A stretch of DNA of 64,000 nucleotides from Nakamurella endophytica (lineage in GTDB: Bacteria; Actinomycetota; Actinomycetes; Mycobacteriales; Nakamurellaceae). The stretch is from assembly GCF_014646215.1 (NCBI RefSeq), contig NZ_BMNA01000004.1, positions 77,968 through 141,967 on the forward strand. Direction: 5' to 3'. Shown piece by piece: positions 54,026-63,784 of this stretch. A program made the translations under genes and the position numbers. The notes beneath the pieces are model-generated. The model was given only the letters and a program-made list of their open reading frames with translations. It was not told the DNA's origin and did not search any database. How positions within the stretch are numbered: position 1 is the first letter of the stretch; every line of letters starts with the position of its first letter.

Positions 54026-56166
54026 CGCTGTGCTCCCGTCCGCGGGTCGCCGGCCGCCGCGCCGACCGGGGCGCCGTCCGGATCAGGGGTGTCGGCCGCC
54101 AGGTCCGCGGCGGTGCCCGATGGGGCCGCCGCGCCGTGCCCGACGGTGATGACCAGCTCGCCGTGCGGCCCGACCCGCAGCGTGTCGCCGCGGTGCAGCA
54201 CGGTGGTGGCGGTGTGCTCGGAGACGACGGCCGGGCCGTCGACAACGTCGCCGGCCAGGAGGTTCTCCCGGGTGTACAGGGCGTACGGGACGGCCGGCTC
54301 GGCCGCCGACACCCACACCGGACGCTCGCCGTCCCGGGGTGGTGCGCCCCCGTCGCGGGTCGCGACGGTCGGCAGCTCCGGCCGGTCCACGACGCCGACG
54401 GCCCGCAGCCGCAGCGTGGTGATCTCGACCGGATCGGTCATCACGTGCCCGTACTGCCGCTCGTGCAGTTCGGCGAAGGCCTCCTCGACACCGCCGACCA
54501 CGTCGCCGCCGTCGGGGTACCGGATGGTGACCGAGTGCTCCTGCCCGGCGTAGCGGACGTCGACCGTGCGGGAGAAGACCTGGCGGTCCGGGCCGAACCC
54601 CTCCGCCGCGAGCCGGGCGGCCGCGTCGTCCTGCATGTCGGCGAAGGTGGTTTCGGCCTGGGCGGTGTCCAGGTCGTGCAGCAGCACCACCTCGGTGCGG
54701 GAGGCGTCGTGCTGCACGTCCGCCATCAGCATGCCGAACGCCGAGAAGGCGCCCTGCCCCGGCGGAACCACGACGGTCGGGATGCCGAGCGCCTCGGCGA
54801 CGTCGACGGCGACGAGACCGCCGCCGCCACCGAACGACAGCAGCGCGAAGTCCTTGGGGTCGCGGCCGACCTCGACGGTGATCGCGCGCACCGCACCCAT
54901 GATCTTGGTGGTGGAGATCTGCACGACGCCGCGGGCCAGCGCCGGCACGTCCATGCCCAGCGCCTGCGCGATCGGCCCGAACGACGCCGCGGCGCGCTGC
55001 TCGTCGAGCACCAGCGTGCCGCCCAGGGGTGCGCCGGCGCCGAGATAGCCGATGCACAGGGCGGCGTCGGTGAACGTGGGCAGCGTGCCGCCGCGGCCGT
55101 AGGACGCCGGCCCGGGCACCGCACCGGCGCTCTGCGGGCCGACCTGGAGCCCGCCGGCCGGGTCCAGCCAGGCGATGGAACCGCCGCCGGCGCCGATGGT
55201 GTGGATGTACAGCGAGGGGGTGTTGATCGGCAGGCCCTCGAACTCGGCTCCCTGGTGCAGCACCGGCTCGCCGTCGACCACCAGCGACGCGTCCAGGCTG
55301 GTGCCGCCCATGTCGATGGTGATCAGGTTCGGCACGCCGATGACCCGGGACAGCGCGGCTGCGCCGATGACGCCGCCGGCCGGTCCGGACAGGATCAGGC
55401 TGACCGGCTGCTCGCGCGCCGTCCGGGCGGTCATCGCGCCGCCACCGGACCGGGTCATCAGGAACCGGCCCCCGAAGCCGCCCTGCTCCAGGTCGTCCTC
55501 CAGCGTCCGCAGGTAGCGCCGGACGATCGGCTTGACGTAGGCGTCCAGCACCGCGGTGCTGGTGCGCTCGTACTCCCGGTACTCCCGGGACAGCTCGTGC
55601 GACAGCGTCACCACGACGGACGGCGCCTCCTCGGCAAGGATCTCGCGCATCCGCAGCTCGTGGTCCGGGTTGGCGTAGGAGTGCAGGAACGCCACCGCCA
55701 CGGCGTCGTACCCGCGTTCGGCGACCGTCCGGGCGACGCGGCGGGCGTCGTCCTGGTCGAGCGGCTGGTGGACCGAGCCGTCGAACAGGCTGCGCTCGGT
55801 GACCTCGAAGGTGTCGTACCGCTCCAGCAGCGGAGCCGGCGGGCGGTAGCGGATGTCGTAGTTGGTCCGGCGGTCCGTGCGCCCGAGCAGGTAGACGTCG
55901 CGGAAGCCGCGGGTGCCGATGACCGCCGTCCGGGCGCCGGTCCGGGTCAGCAGCGCGTTGAGGCCGAGCGTCGTCCCGTGCGTGAACATGGCGGTGCCGC
56001 CGGTGCCGGCGCGCGTGGTCCCGAACGCGTCGAGCACGCCCTCGGTCGGGGCGGCCGGGGTGGTGGGGACCTTGCCGAACCGGAGGGCCCCCGTCGACGT
56101 GTCGAGCTCGACGACGTCGGTGAAGGTGCCTCCGACGTCGATGGCGATCCGGCTGGTGAGGTCCAT
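54022..56166 (-). CDS. hyuA: Hydantoinase A/oxoprolinase A subunit HyuA (714 aa)
   Basis: This ASKHA-fold ATPase activates the ring carbonyl as an acyl phosphate. Both phosphate motifs are intact: IAIDVGGTFTDVVELD near the N-terminus and LITIDMGGTSLDASLV near the middle. THGTTLGLNALL, SHELSREYREYERTSTAVLDAYVKP, GPAGGVIGAAALS and SFGGGGGLVAVDVAEALG are family marks. ATG 56166 starts at the fold; there is no strong ribosome site. It leads the minus-strand operon and diverges from the ABM-ABC operon across 700 bp. A methylhydantoin, hydantoin or oxoproline-like substrate is possible. Confidence 0.93.
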   Translation of the reverse strand: MDLTSRIAIDVGGTFTDVVELDTSTGALRFGKVPTTPAAPTEGVLDAFGTTRAGTGGTAMFTHGTTLGLNALLTRTGARTAVIGTRGFRDVYLLGRTDRRTNYDIRYRPPAPLLERYDTFEVTERSLFDGSVHQPLDQDDARRVARTVAERGYDAVAVAFLHSYANPDHELRMREILAEEAPSVVVTLSHELSREYREYERTSTAVLDAYVKPIVRRYLRTLEDDLEQGGFGGRFLMTRSGGGAMTARTAREQPVSLILSGPAGGVIGAAALSRVIGVPNLITIDMGGTSLDASLVVDGEPVLHQGAEFEGLPINTPSLYIHTIGAGGGSIAWLDPAGGLQVGPQSAGAVPGPASYGRGGTLPTFTDAALCIGYLGAGAPLGGTLVLDEQRAAASFGPIAQALGMDVPALARGVVQISTTKIMGAVRAITVEVGRDPKDFALLSFGGGGGLVAVDVAEALGIPTVVVPPGQGAFSAFGMLMADVQHDASRTEVVLLHDLDTAQAETTFADMQDDAAARLAAEGFGPDRQVFSRTVDVRYAGQEHSVTIRYPDGGDVVGGVEEAFAELHERQYGHVMTDPVEITTLRLRAVGVVDRPELPTVATRDGGAPPRDGERPVWVSAAEPAVPYALYTRENLLAGDVVDGPAVVSEHTATTVLHRGDTLRVGPHGELVITVGHGAAAPSGTAADLAADTPDPDGAPVGAAAGDPRTGAQR

Positions 56167-56494
56167 GGCGAGTCCGTTCTGGGTGGGGACGGTGCGGGGC
56201 CGGCGGGGCGGCCGTCCGGCGGGTGCCGGAGCCGGTTCCACGGGCGGGTGCGGACGCGGACCGGGACGCGCCCGGGCAGCGGCGGGTGCAGGCGGCGGCC
56301 CGACGGACCACCGGCGCGCAGAGGGACGACGCCGGACCGTCGGCGGCGGGACGCCACATCCCGACCGCACCCACGGCGTCGGGCCCACCGTGACACCTGC
56401 CCGGCGCCGTGTCAACCGGCCGCCGGAGTGCGTCACCCCGACCTGCCGCTCGCGCGGCCCGGCCGGGATGCCGGTGCGAGCAACGGGTCTCGAC

Positions 56495-56530
56495 GGGGCG
56501 GCGACCGGGGCGGCGACCGGGCCGGCGACC
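56495..56530. repeat. Three 12-bp tandem units in the hyuA/ABM divergent region
   Basis: Two exact copies of GGGGCGGCGACC and one close copy (GGGCCGGCGACC) run in tandem. The divergent gap 56167-56867 is GC-rich, with further imperfect GAGACCGGCA-like repeats near 56610-56640 and no convincing ORF. A hyphenated GTTTCG/CGCAAC repeat lies at 56736-56751. Confidence 0.5.
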
Positions 56531-56786
56531 GGGCCGGGCCACCCGGCAGCGGCACCGCGACGGGGGCGGCCACCGTGGGCGGTGCCGGACGGCATCGCCG
56601 GGCACGGACCGGCGGAGACCCGGCAGAGACCGGCAGGGACCGGCCGAGCCTCGGCGCCGCACGGCCGGCGGCCCGGGTCCGGGCCACGACCGGCGCCGGT
56701 CCCGGCCCCTCCTCGCGGTGTCGCGGCCGTCGCACGTTTCGGCGGCGCAACGACCGCGTGACGACGCACAGTCCCGGCGCCGCGCA

Positions 56787-56803
56787 GTGTGCTGGCCGCA
56801 CAC
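56787..56803. promoter_or_regulatory. Operator-like inverted repeat before the ABM-ABC operon
   Basis: GTGTGC-TGGCC-GCACAC is a perfect 6-bp inverted repeat with a 5-nt spacer, 65 nt before the GTG at 56868. It is the best palindrome in the divergent region and a candidate site for the PucR-type regulator encoded at 63781. Confidence 0.45.
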
Positions 56804-56867
56804 CGTGACCCGTGGACCACCCGCCACGATGCCTCTCACCCCGCCGCCGACACCCCGAGGACGGACA

Positions 56868-57344
56868 GTGATCACCAGCGTGCTCCAGCTCCCGGCCCGT
56901 GCCGGGGACGTGGCTGCGGTCCAGGCGTTCTACGAGCGCCGGGGCATCCTCGAGCGTGCCGAACGGTTCCCGGGCTGTCGCGCGGTCTCGCTGCTGCGGG
57001 ATCTCGATCCCGGGTCCGGCCGGCTGCTCGTCGTCGCGGAGTGGGACGACGCCGCGGCCTACGCCCGCTGGGTCGCCGACCCGTGGCGCGCCGAGAGCTC
57101 GGCCGGCCTGCTGGACCTGCTCGAGCCGCTCGACCGCCCGCTCGTCGCACAGCTCTACGAATCCGTCGGCCGCGGCGGTGCTTCCGCCGGCACCGCCCCG
57201 GCCACGGACCCGGTGGACACCCAGACCTCCGCGGCCGTGGCGGGGACGTCCCCCGCCGCGGCCGTGGGGACCCCGATGTCCACCACCGTCCCGTCCGGCG
57301 CCTCCGCCACAGGCGCAGCACACATCCTCGAGGAGCAGCAGTGA
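56868..57344 (+). CDS. ABM-domain (antibiotic biosynthesis monooxygenase-like) protein (158 aa)
   Basis: Residues 1-100 form one ABM/dimeric alpha-beta barrel: VITSVLQLPARAGD, FYERRGILERAERFPGCRAVSLLRD, LVVAEWDDAAAYARWVADP. Such domains can act as cofactor-free oxygenases or as binding subunits. The last 55 residues are an Ala/Thr/Pro-rich disordered tail. GTG 56868 has GAGG before it. It is the first gene of the plus-strand operon and overlaps the binding-protein gene by 4 nt (GTGA). A role in oxidising the imported compound is possible but unproven. Confidence 0.8.
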   Translation: MITSVLQLPARAGDVAAVQAFYERRGILERAERFPGCRAVSLLRDLDPGSGRLLVVAEWDDAAAYARWVADPWRAESSAGLLDLLEPLDRPLVAQLYESVGRGGASAGTAPATDPVDTQTSAAVAGTSPAAAVGTPMSTTVPSGASATGAAHILEEQQ

Positions 57345-58525
57345 TCCGACCCCGATTGCTCAGCGCTGCAGCCGCCGTCACGGTGGCGGCGGTCGTGCTC
57401 GCCGGCTGCAGCCGGCCCAGCACCGCCTCCACCAGTTCCAGCGCCAGCAGCGAGTCCAGCGCGGCCGTGACATCCAGTTCGGCCGCCGACACCGGCACGG
57501 CCGGCACCGCCGGCACGGCCAGCTCTGCGTCGTCCGGCGCCGCCGGCTCGGGCTCGGCAGGCTCGGCGTCGTCCGGCGGTGCCGCCTCCGGGTCGTCGTC
57601 GACCGCTGCCGCCACCGGCACGGCCGCCGGGAAGCAGCTGCGCGTCGGCTTCTTCGGCTTCGCCAAGGCCAACTCGTTCGCCCAGGCCACCTGGGCCGGC
57701 GTGCAGGAGGCCGCGGCGGCCGGCAATGCCACCGCCGAGTTCATCGACTCCAACTTCGACGGCCCGACCCAGGTCAACCAGCTGCAGGACGCGGTGACCT
57801 CCAAGCGCTTCGACGTCGTCATCGTCCAGGCCAACGACGGCACCGCGATCGTCCCGGCGGTCAAGCAGGCGCTGGCCGCAGGCATCACCGTCGTCGTGGA
57901 GTTCACCCCGGTCGGCGGCCGTTACGACACCATCGAGGCCCAGGTGCCCGGTGTGGTGAGCATCGTGGACGCACCGACCGTCAACGGGCAGGGCCTGGCC
58001 ACCCTCGGTCTCGGCGCCTGCAAGCAGCTCGCGGCCAACCCGTGCAAGGTCGCGTACCTGCAGGGCTTCGCCAACTACCCGCTCGACGCGGCCCGCACCA
58101 AGGCCGCCGAGGACGCCATCCGGGCCGGCGGCGCCGACCTGGTGGCCAGCGTCGTCGGCGGGTACACCCCGGACAGCGGCCGCGCGGCGTTCCAGAACGT
58201 GCTGCAGGCCCACCCGGACGTGAACGTCGTCATCGGCTCGTCGCAGGCGATCGAGGGCGCGGCGCCGGTCGCCAACGGCAAGAACATCCTGTTCGTCGGG
58301 AACGGCGGCTCCACGCAGGCCTTCGCCGGCGTGGCCTCCGGGAAGTGGTACGGCGTCTACAACATCCCGGAGAAGTCCGAGGGCGCCAAGGCCACCGAGC
58401 TGGGTCTGGCCAAGGCGCGCGGCCAGCAGGTGCCGACCTCCAGCGACGCCCGTGACCTGACGCCGTACAAGGCGCTCGGCACCAAGGAGACGCTGCAGGG
58501 CCAGAAGGCCGACTACTCCGACTGA
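57341..58525 (+). CDS. ABC transporter substrate-binding lipoprotein, Rbs/nucleoside type (394 aa)
   Basis: The signal peptide ends in the lipobox LAGC with Cys23. A long Ser/Thr/Ala/Gly tether (about 24-97) precedes the binding domain, which has VGFFGFAKANSFAQATWAGVQEAA, VVIVQANDGTAIVPAVKQALAAGI, VEFTPVGGRYD and VVIGSSQAIEGAAP. It belongs to the periplasmic-binding-protein-like I group, but the first strand (FFGFAKANSF) departs from classical sugar binders. With the hydantoin genes around it, the cargo may be a heterocycle rather than a sugar (inference). A 43-nt hairpin follows the stop codon. Confidence 0.9.
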   Translation: MIRPRLLSAAAAVTVAAVVLAGCSRPSTASTSSSASSESSAAVTSSSAADTGTAGTAGTASSASSGAAGSGSAGSASSGGAASGSSSTAAATGTAAGKQLRVGFFGFAKANSFAQATWAGVQEAAAAGNATAEFIDSNFDGPTQVNQLQDAVTSKRFDVVIVQANDGTAIVPAVKQALAAGITVVVEFTPVGGRYDTIEAQVPGVVSIVDAPTVNGQGLATLGLGACKQLAANPCKVAYLQGFANYPLDAARTKAAEDAIRAGGADLVASVVGGYTPDSGRAAFQNVLQAHPDVNVVIGSSQAIEGAAPVANGKNILFVGNGGSTQAFAGVASGKWYGVYNIPEKSEGAKATELGLAKARGQQVPTSSDARDLTPYKALGTKETLQGQKADYSD

Positions 58526-58535
58526 CCCGGGCGGC

Positions 58536-58578
58536 GGTCGTGCCGCCGGCGCTCCCCGGAGCGGCCGGCGGCACGACC
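58536..58578 (+). other. Large intercistronic hairpin between binding-protein and ATPase genes
   Basis: GGTCGTGCCGCCGGC (58536-58550) pairs perfectly with 58564-58578, and the inner GCTCC/GGAGC extends it to 20 bp with one bulged G around a short loop. It lies 10 nt past the binding-protein stop codon. Such stems commonly stabilise the upstream mRNA or partly end transcription, making the binding protein more abundant than the membrane parts. Confidence 0.7.
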
Positions 58579-58652
58579 GTTGCGGCAGCGGCGCGGATCC
58601 CGCGTCGCGCCGGCAGCCCGACCCAGACACCGTCCCCTCCGAGGAGGTCCCC

Positions 58653-60262
<1,610 letters not shown>

Positions 60263-60266
<4 letters not shown>

Positions 60267-61255
60267 GCACCCAGCTGGTCGACTCGCCCACCCCCGGTGC
60301 CGGCACCGCCTCGCTGCGCCGGGGCATCCGGATCCGCGACTACGGCATCGTCATCGCCCTGCTGGCGATCGTCGTCGCCCTGTCGGTCAGCACCGACACC
60401 TTCCTGACCACCTCCAACCTGGTCAACCTGCTGGACCAGTGCTCGGTCGTCGGGCTGCTCGCGGCCGGCGCGACGATCTGCATCATCAGCGGCGTCTTCG
60501 ACCTGACGGCCAGCGCCAGCCTGGCCGTCTCGGCCATCGTCGGCGTCCAGGTGGTCCGGATCGCCGGCGTCGCGGTGGGCTTCGGCGCGGCGGTGGTCGC
60601 CGGCGCGCTGCTGGGCTTCCTCACCGGCAGCATCGTGGTGCGCAGCGGCGTCAACTCGTTCATCGCGACGCTGGCCACCAGCATCATCTACCGCGGGCTG
60701 GCCGTCGTCGTGACCGCCGGTGCGATCGCCTACCCGCTGGCCGACCAGGCCGACGACTTCGGGACGCTGACCTGGCCGTCCCTGTTCGGCCTGACCTCGG
60801 CCACCGTGGTCTTCCTGGTCGTGGTCATCGCCCTGGGTTTCCTGGTCAGCTCGACCACGTTCGGTCGCCGGGTGTACGCCGTCGGCGGCAACATCGAGGC
60901 GGCCCGGCTGTCCGGTATCCGGGTCGGCCAGGTGCAGATCGCGGCCTATGTCGTCAGCGGCATCTGCTCAGCGCTGGCCGGGCTGATCCTGGCCTCCCGG
61001 GCCGGGTCCGCGCAGTCGAGCATGGCCACCGGCATGGAACTCTCGGCCATCGCGGCCGCTGTGATCGGCGGCACCAGCATCCTCGGCGGCGAGGGCGCCA
61101 TCTGGCGCGGCGTGGTCGGCGCGCTGCTGCTGACCCTCATCGGCAACGGCTTCAACCTGCTCGGCTGGGACACCACCTACCAGCAGGTGGTGCAGGGTTG
61201 CCTGATCCTGCTGGCCGTCACCGTGGACCAGTACCTGCGCAACCGCAACAGGTAG
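60263..61255 (+). CDS. ABC transporter permease, RbsC type (330 aa)
   Basis: About ten membrane segments carry the BPD_transp_2 motifs GATICIISGVFDLTASASLAV, FIATLATSIIYRGLAV, TTFGRRVYAVGGNIEAARLSGI and GGTSILGGEGAIWRGVVGALLL. The usual GIDLSVGS motif is altered to GVFDLTASAS, a change shared with some importers of non-ribose cargo. It works with the two genes upstream. The stop codon is 1 nt from the GTG of the HyuA-like gene. Confidence 0.92.
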
Positions 61256-61256
61256 C

Positions 61257-62558
61257 GTGGCCGGGATGCCGGCCCCGACGTCCCCGCGGCGGCCGCGGGT
61301 CGGGGTGACCCTCGGTCCCGACCGCTCGCACGCGGCGCTGCTGGACGGCGGGCTGGTCGTCGCGCAGGCCTCGGTCCCCGGTGCGGACCTGCGCCGGTTG
61401 CTGCGGGCGCTGCCCCGGCCGGACGTGGACGGCGTGACCCTGGACATCAGCCGGATGCTGTCCGACACCGCCCGATCCGCAGGGGGGACCGGACGCCCGC
61501 GGGTCGCCGTGCTGCGGATCGTGCCGCGGCCGGCGACCGACGACGCGCTGGGCCGGCACCCCGCCACGGTGGTCGAGGACCTGGTGCACGGCCGGTTCAC
61601 GGTCGGCGGCGGCAGCGACCTGTTCGGCCGCGCGCTGCGCGAGCTGGACCTGGCCGGCGCCGAGCGGCTCGCCGGGCTGCCGGCGGTCCGGGACGCCGAC
61701 GGCATCGCGGTGGTCGCCGCCGGGTCGCACGCCCAGCCCCGCCAGGAACTGGCGGTCGCGGCCGTGCTGCGCCGCCGCCTGCCCTCCGCGCACCTGTCGC
61801 TCGCCGCCGACCTCGGCGGGCAGGGGCTGGTGGCCCGCGAGGCGACGGCCGTGCTCGACGCCGCGCTGGGCCGCCGCGCCGCCGACCTGCTGGACGAGGC
61901 CGAGGACGCCGCCGGACGGCTGCTGCCGGGCGCCGCGCTCACCGTGGCCCGCGGCGACGGCGGTTGGGCGTCGCTGGCGTTGGCCAGGGCGCATCCCGTC
62001 CTCGGCGTCGGCGCCGGTCCGGCGCTGCAGCTGCAGGGTGCCGCCGCCCTGGCCGGGCGCACCGACTGCCGGGTGGTGCTCTCCCCCGCCGCCGCGGAGG
62101 GACCCGCCGGGCACGTCCCGCTCGGCGAGGTCCGCCACGGGCTGGCGTCCGTCCAGCCCTACGGCACCGCGGACCTGGGCACCGCCCTGGTGGTGCCGAC
62201 CGCGGCGTTGACCTGGATGCCGCCGGCCGCCGCCGGCAGCGCCGCCGGCACCGCGGACCTGCCCCTGGTCACGGCGGACGGCGACCCGCTGCAGCTGGCC
62301 TGCGTCGGCGCCGCCGTGAGCCGGCCGACGGCCTGGCTGGACGAGATCGCCGTCATCGACTCGACCGAGCGGCTGGCCGAGGTGCGCCGCGACGCGCAGG
62401 AGCGGGCCACGGCCATCGTCACCGCGAACGGCGCCGCCCCGGGAACCGCGACCGTGGTGGAGATGTCGGCGGTGGCGGTGCCGTACAGCCCGTCCGGCAC
62501 GGTGCGCGTGCGGGTGCGCATCGCCGGCGTCGCCGACGACCGGATCGGGATCCGGTGA
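61257..62558 (+). CDS. HyuA-like protein lacking recognisable ATP-binding motifs (433 aa)
   Basis: Segments line up with hydantoinase A: HPATVVEDLVHGRFTVGGG, PSAHLSLAADLGGQGLVAREATAVLDAALG (compare the YERTSTAVLDAYVKP of true HyuA), and GVGAGPALQLQGAAALAG in place of the SGPAGG region. The two phosphate motifs are lost: the first (DVGGTFTD) is replaced by GVTLGPDRSHA and the second (D-GGTS-D) by LSPAAAEGPAG. The protein is also shorter than HyuA. It pairs with a DUF917 gene, as HyuA-like proteins often do. It is probably a pseudo-ATPase or a partner subunit (inference). The start may be GTG 61257 or ATG 61266. Confidence 0.75.
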   Translation: MAGMPAPTSPRRPRVGVTLGPDRSHAALLDGGLVVAQASVPGADLRRLLRALPRPDVDGVTLDISRMLSDTARSAGGTGRPRVAVLRIVPRPATDDALGRHPATVVEDLVHGRFTVGGGSDLFGRALRELDLAGAERLAGLPAVRDADGIAVVAAGSHAQPRQELAVAAVLRRRLPSAHLSLAADLGGQGLVAREATAVLDAALGRRAADLLDEAEDAAGRLLPGAALTVARGDGGWASLALARAHPVLGVGAGPALQLQGAAALAGRTDCRVVLSPAAAEGPAGHVPLGEVRHGLASVQPYGTADLGTALVVPTAALTWMPPAAAGSAAGTADLPLVTADGDPLQLACVGAAVSRPTAWLDEIAVIDSTERLAEVRRDAQERATAIVTANGAAPGTATVVEMSAVAVPYSPSGTVRVRVRIAGVADDRIGIR

Positions 62559-63784
62559 GGGCGGTGGGCACGGTCGGCACGGCAGGCACCGTCGGCACGG
62601 CAGGCGGCGTCGGCACGGCAGGCACCCCCGGCACGGCGGGCGGCGTCGGCACGGCGGGCACGGCAGGCACCGCGGGTACCTCGTGGGTCGGGACCGCGGG
62701 CGCCCTCACCGCCGCGGACGTGCCGGCGCTGTACGAGGGAGCCACCTTCTACTCCCCCGCCGTCGGCGACGCCAGCAAGTCGTCGCTGGTCGACTGGCTC
62801 ACCGAGCTGCTGGAGCGCAACGGCCCCGTGCCGGTGCAGCGTCCGGGGACGCTGGACCCCGAGACCGCCTGCGTCGCCGTCTGTGTCATGGGCTCGGGGT
62901 CGGCGCTGGCCGACCTGCCCCCGGCCGGCGACGAGTTCGCCACGGCCGTCGAACACCTGGCCCAGGTCTGCGGTCGCCGGTTCGGCGCCGTCTACCCCCT
63001 CGCAGCGGCCACCGTCTCGGCGCTGGTGCCGGTGGCCGCGGCCGCCCAGCTGTCCGTGCCGCTGCTGGACGCCGACGGCATGGGCCGGACGTTCGCCCTG
63101 ATCCACCACACCGCGATGACCCTGGGCGGGCTGTCACCGGCCCCGCTCGTGCTGTGCGGCGCGACCGGCGAGACCGTCGCCATCGGTGCGGCGGCCGCCT
63201 GGCGCGCCGACGGGCTGGCCCGCCCCTCCGTCGACGTGCTCGGCGGGTGGGCGGCCCTCGCGGCGTACCCGTCGTCCGCAGGCCGGCTGGCGCGGGTGGC
63301 GCTGCCCGGCACGGTGTCCCGGCTGGTCAACGTCGGCCGCCTGCTGCTGTCCACCACGGACGCCGACGTGCTGCTGACCCGGCTGGCGGCCATCACCGGG
63401 AGCCGGCGCGTCGGGCGCGGCCGGATCGTCGAGCTGGAGCACCTGAGCCGGCCCAGCGACGTCACCGTCCCGGCCCACCCGTCCAGCGTGGTCGTCGACG
63501 AGCTGCCCGACGGCGACGCACCCGGCCGGCTGTTCCGGCTGGAGCTGCGCAGCGAGATCGTCGCGGTGTTCGCGGACGGCGCGCTGCTCGCGGCCACCCC
63601 GGACCTGATCTGCCTGGTCGACGTGCTGCGCGGCCGGGTGTCCACGCTGGACAGCCTGGAGCCGGGGGACCTGGTCGACATCCTGGTCACCCCGGCCGAC
63701 GCCGTCTGGTACTCCCCGGAGGGCCTGGCCATGGTCGGCCCGGCCACCCACGGGATCCCGCTCGACCACCCGAGGCGCCGATGA
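62555..63784 (+). CDS. DUF917 (S-Me-THD, S-methyl-thiohydantoin desulfurase-like) protein (409 aa)
   Basis: The C-terminal 350 residues fit DUF917: LTAADVPALYEGATFYSPAVGD, a PLAAATVSALVPVAAAAQLSVPLLDADGMGRTFALI core, LVLCGATGETVAIGA, and VFADGALLAATPDLICLVD with GLAMVGPATHGIPL. The usual GTGGGG loop near the start is replaced by FYSPAVGD. The first 45 residues are a GTAG/GTVG repeat. Family members have been linked to removing sulfur from thiohydantoin-type rings, including in ergothioneine breakdown. GTG 62555 overlaps the HyuA-like gene by 4 nt, and the end overlaps the PucR gene (ATGA). Confidence 0.8.
   Translation: MRAVGTVGTAGTVGTAGGVGTAGTPGTAGGVGTAGTAGTAGTSWVGTAGALTAADVPALYEGATFYSPAVGDASKSSLVDWLTELLERNGPVPVQRPGTLDPETACVAVCVMGSGSALADLPPAGDEFATAVEHLAQVCGRRFGAVYPLAAATVSALVPVAAAAQLSVPLLDADGMGRTFALIHHTAMTLGGLSPAPLVLCGATGETVAIGAAAAWRADGLARPSVDVLGGWAALAAYPSSAGRLARVALPGTVSRLVNVGRLLLSTTDADVLLTRLAAITGSRRVGRGRIVELEHLSRPSDVTVPAHPSSVVVDELPDGDAPGRLFRLELRSEIVAVFADGALLAATPDLICLVDVLRGRVSTLDSLEPGDLVDILVTPADAVWYSPEGLAMVGPATHGIPLDHPRRR
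62567..62690 (+). repeat. GTAG/GTVG-coding tandem repeat at the DUF917 gene start
   Basis: Imperfect in-frame units built from GGCACGGCAGGC, GGCACCGTC and GGCGTC repeat just after the start codon, giving GTVGTAGTVGTAGGV-like sequence. They lie before the conserved domain and look like an expansion at a GTGA overlap, as at accE5. Confidence 0.75.
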
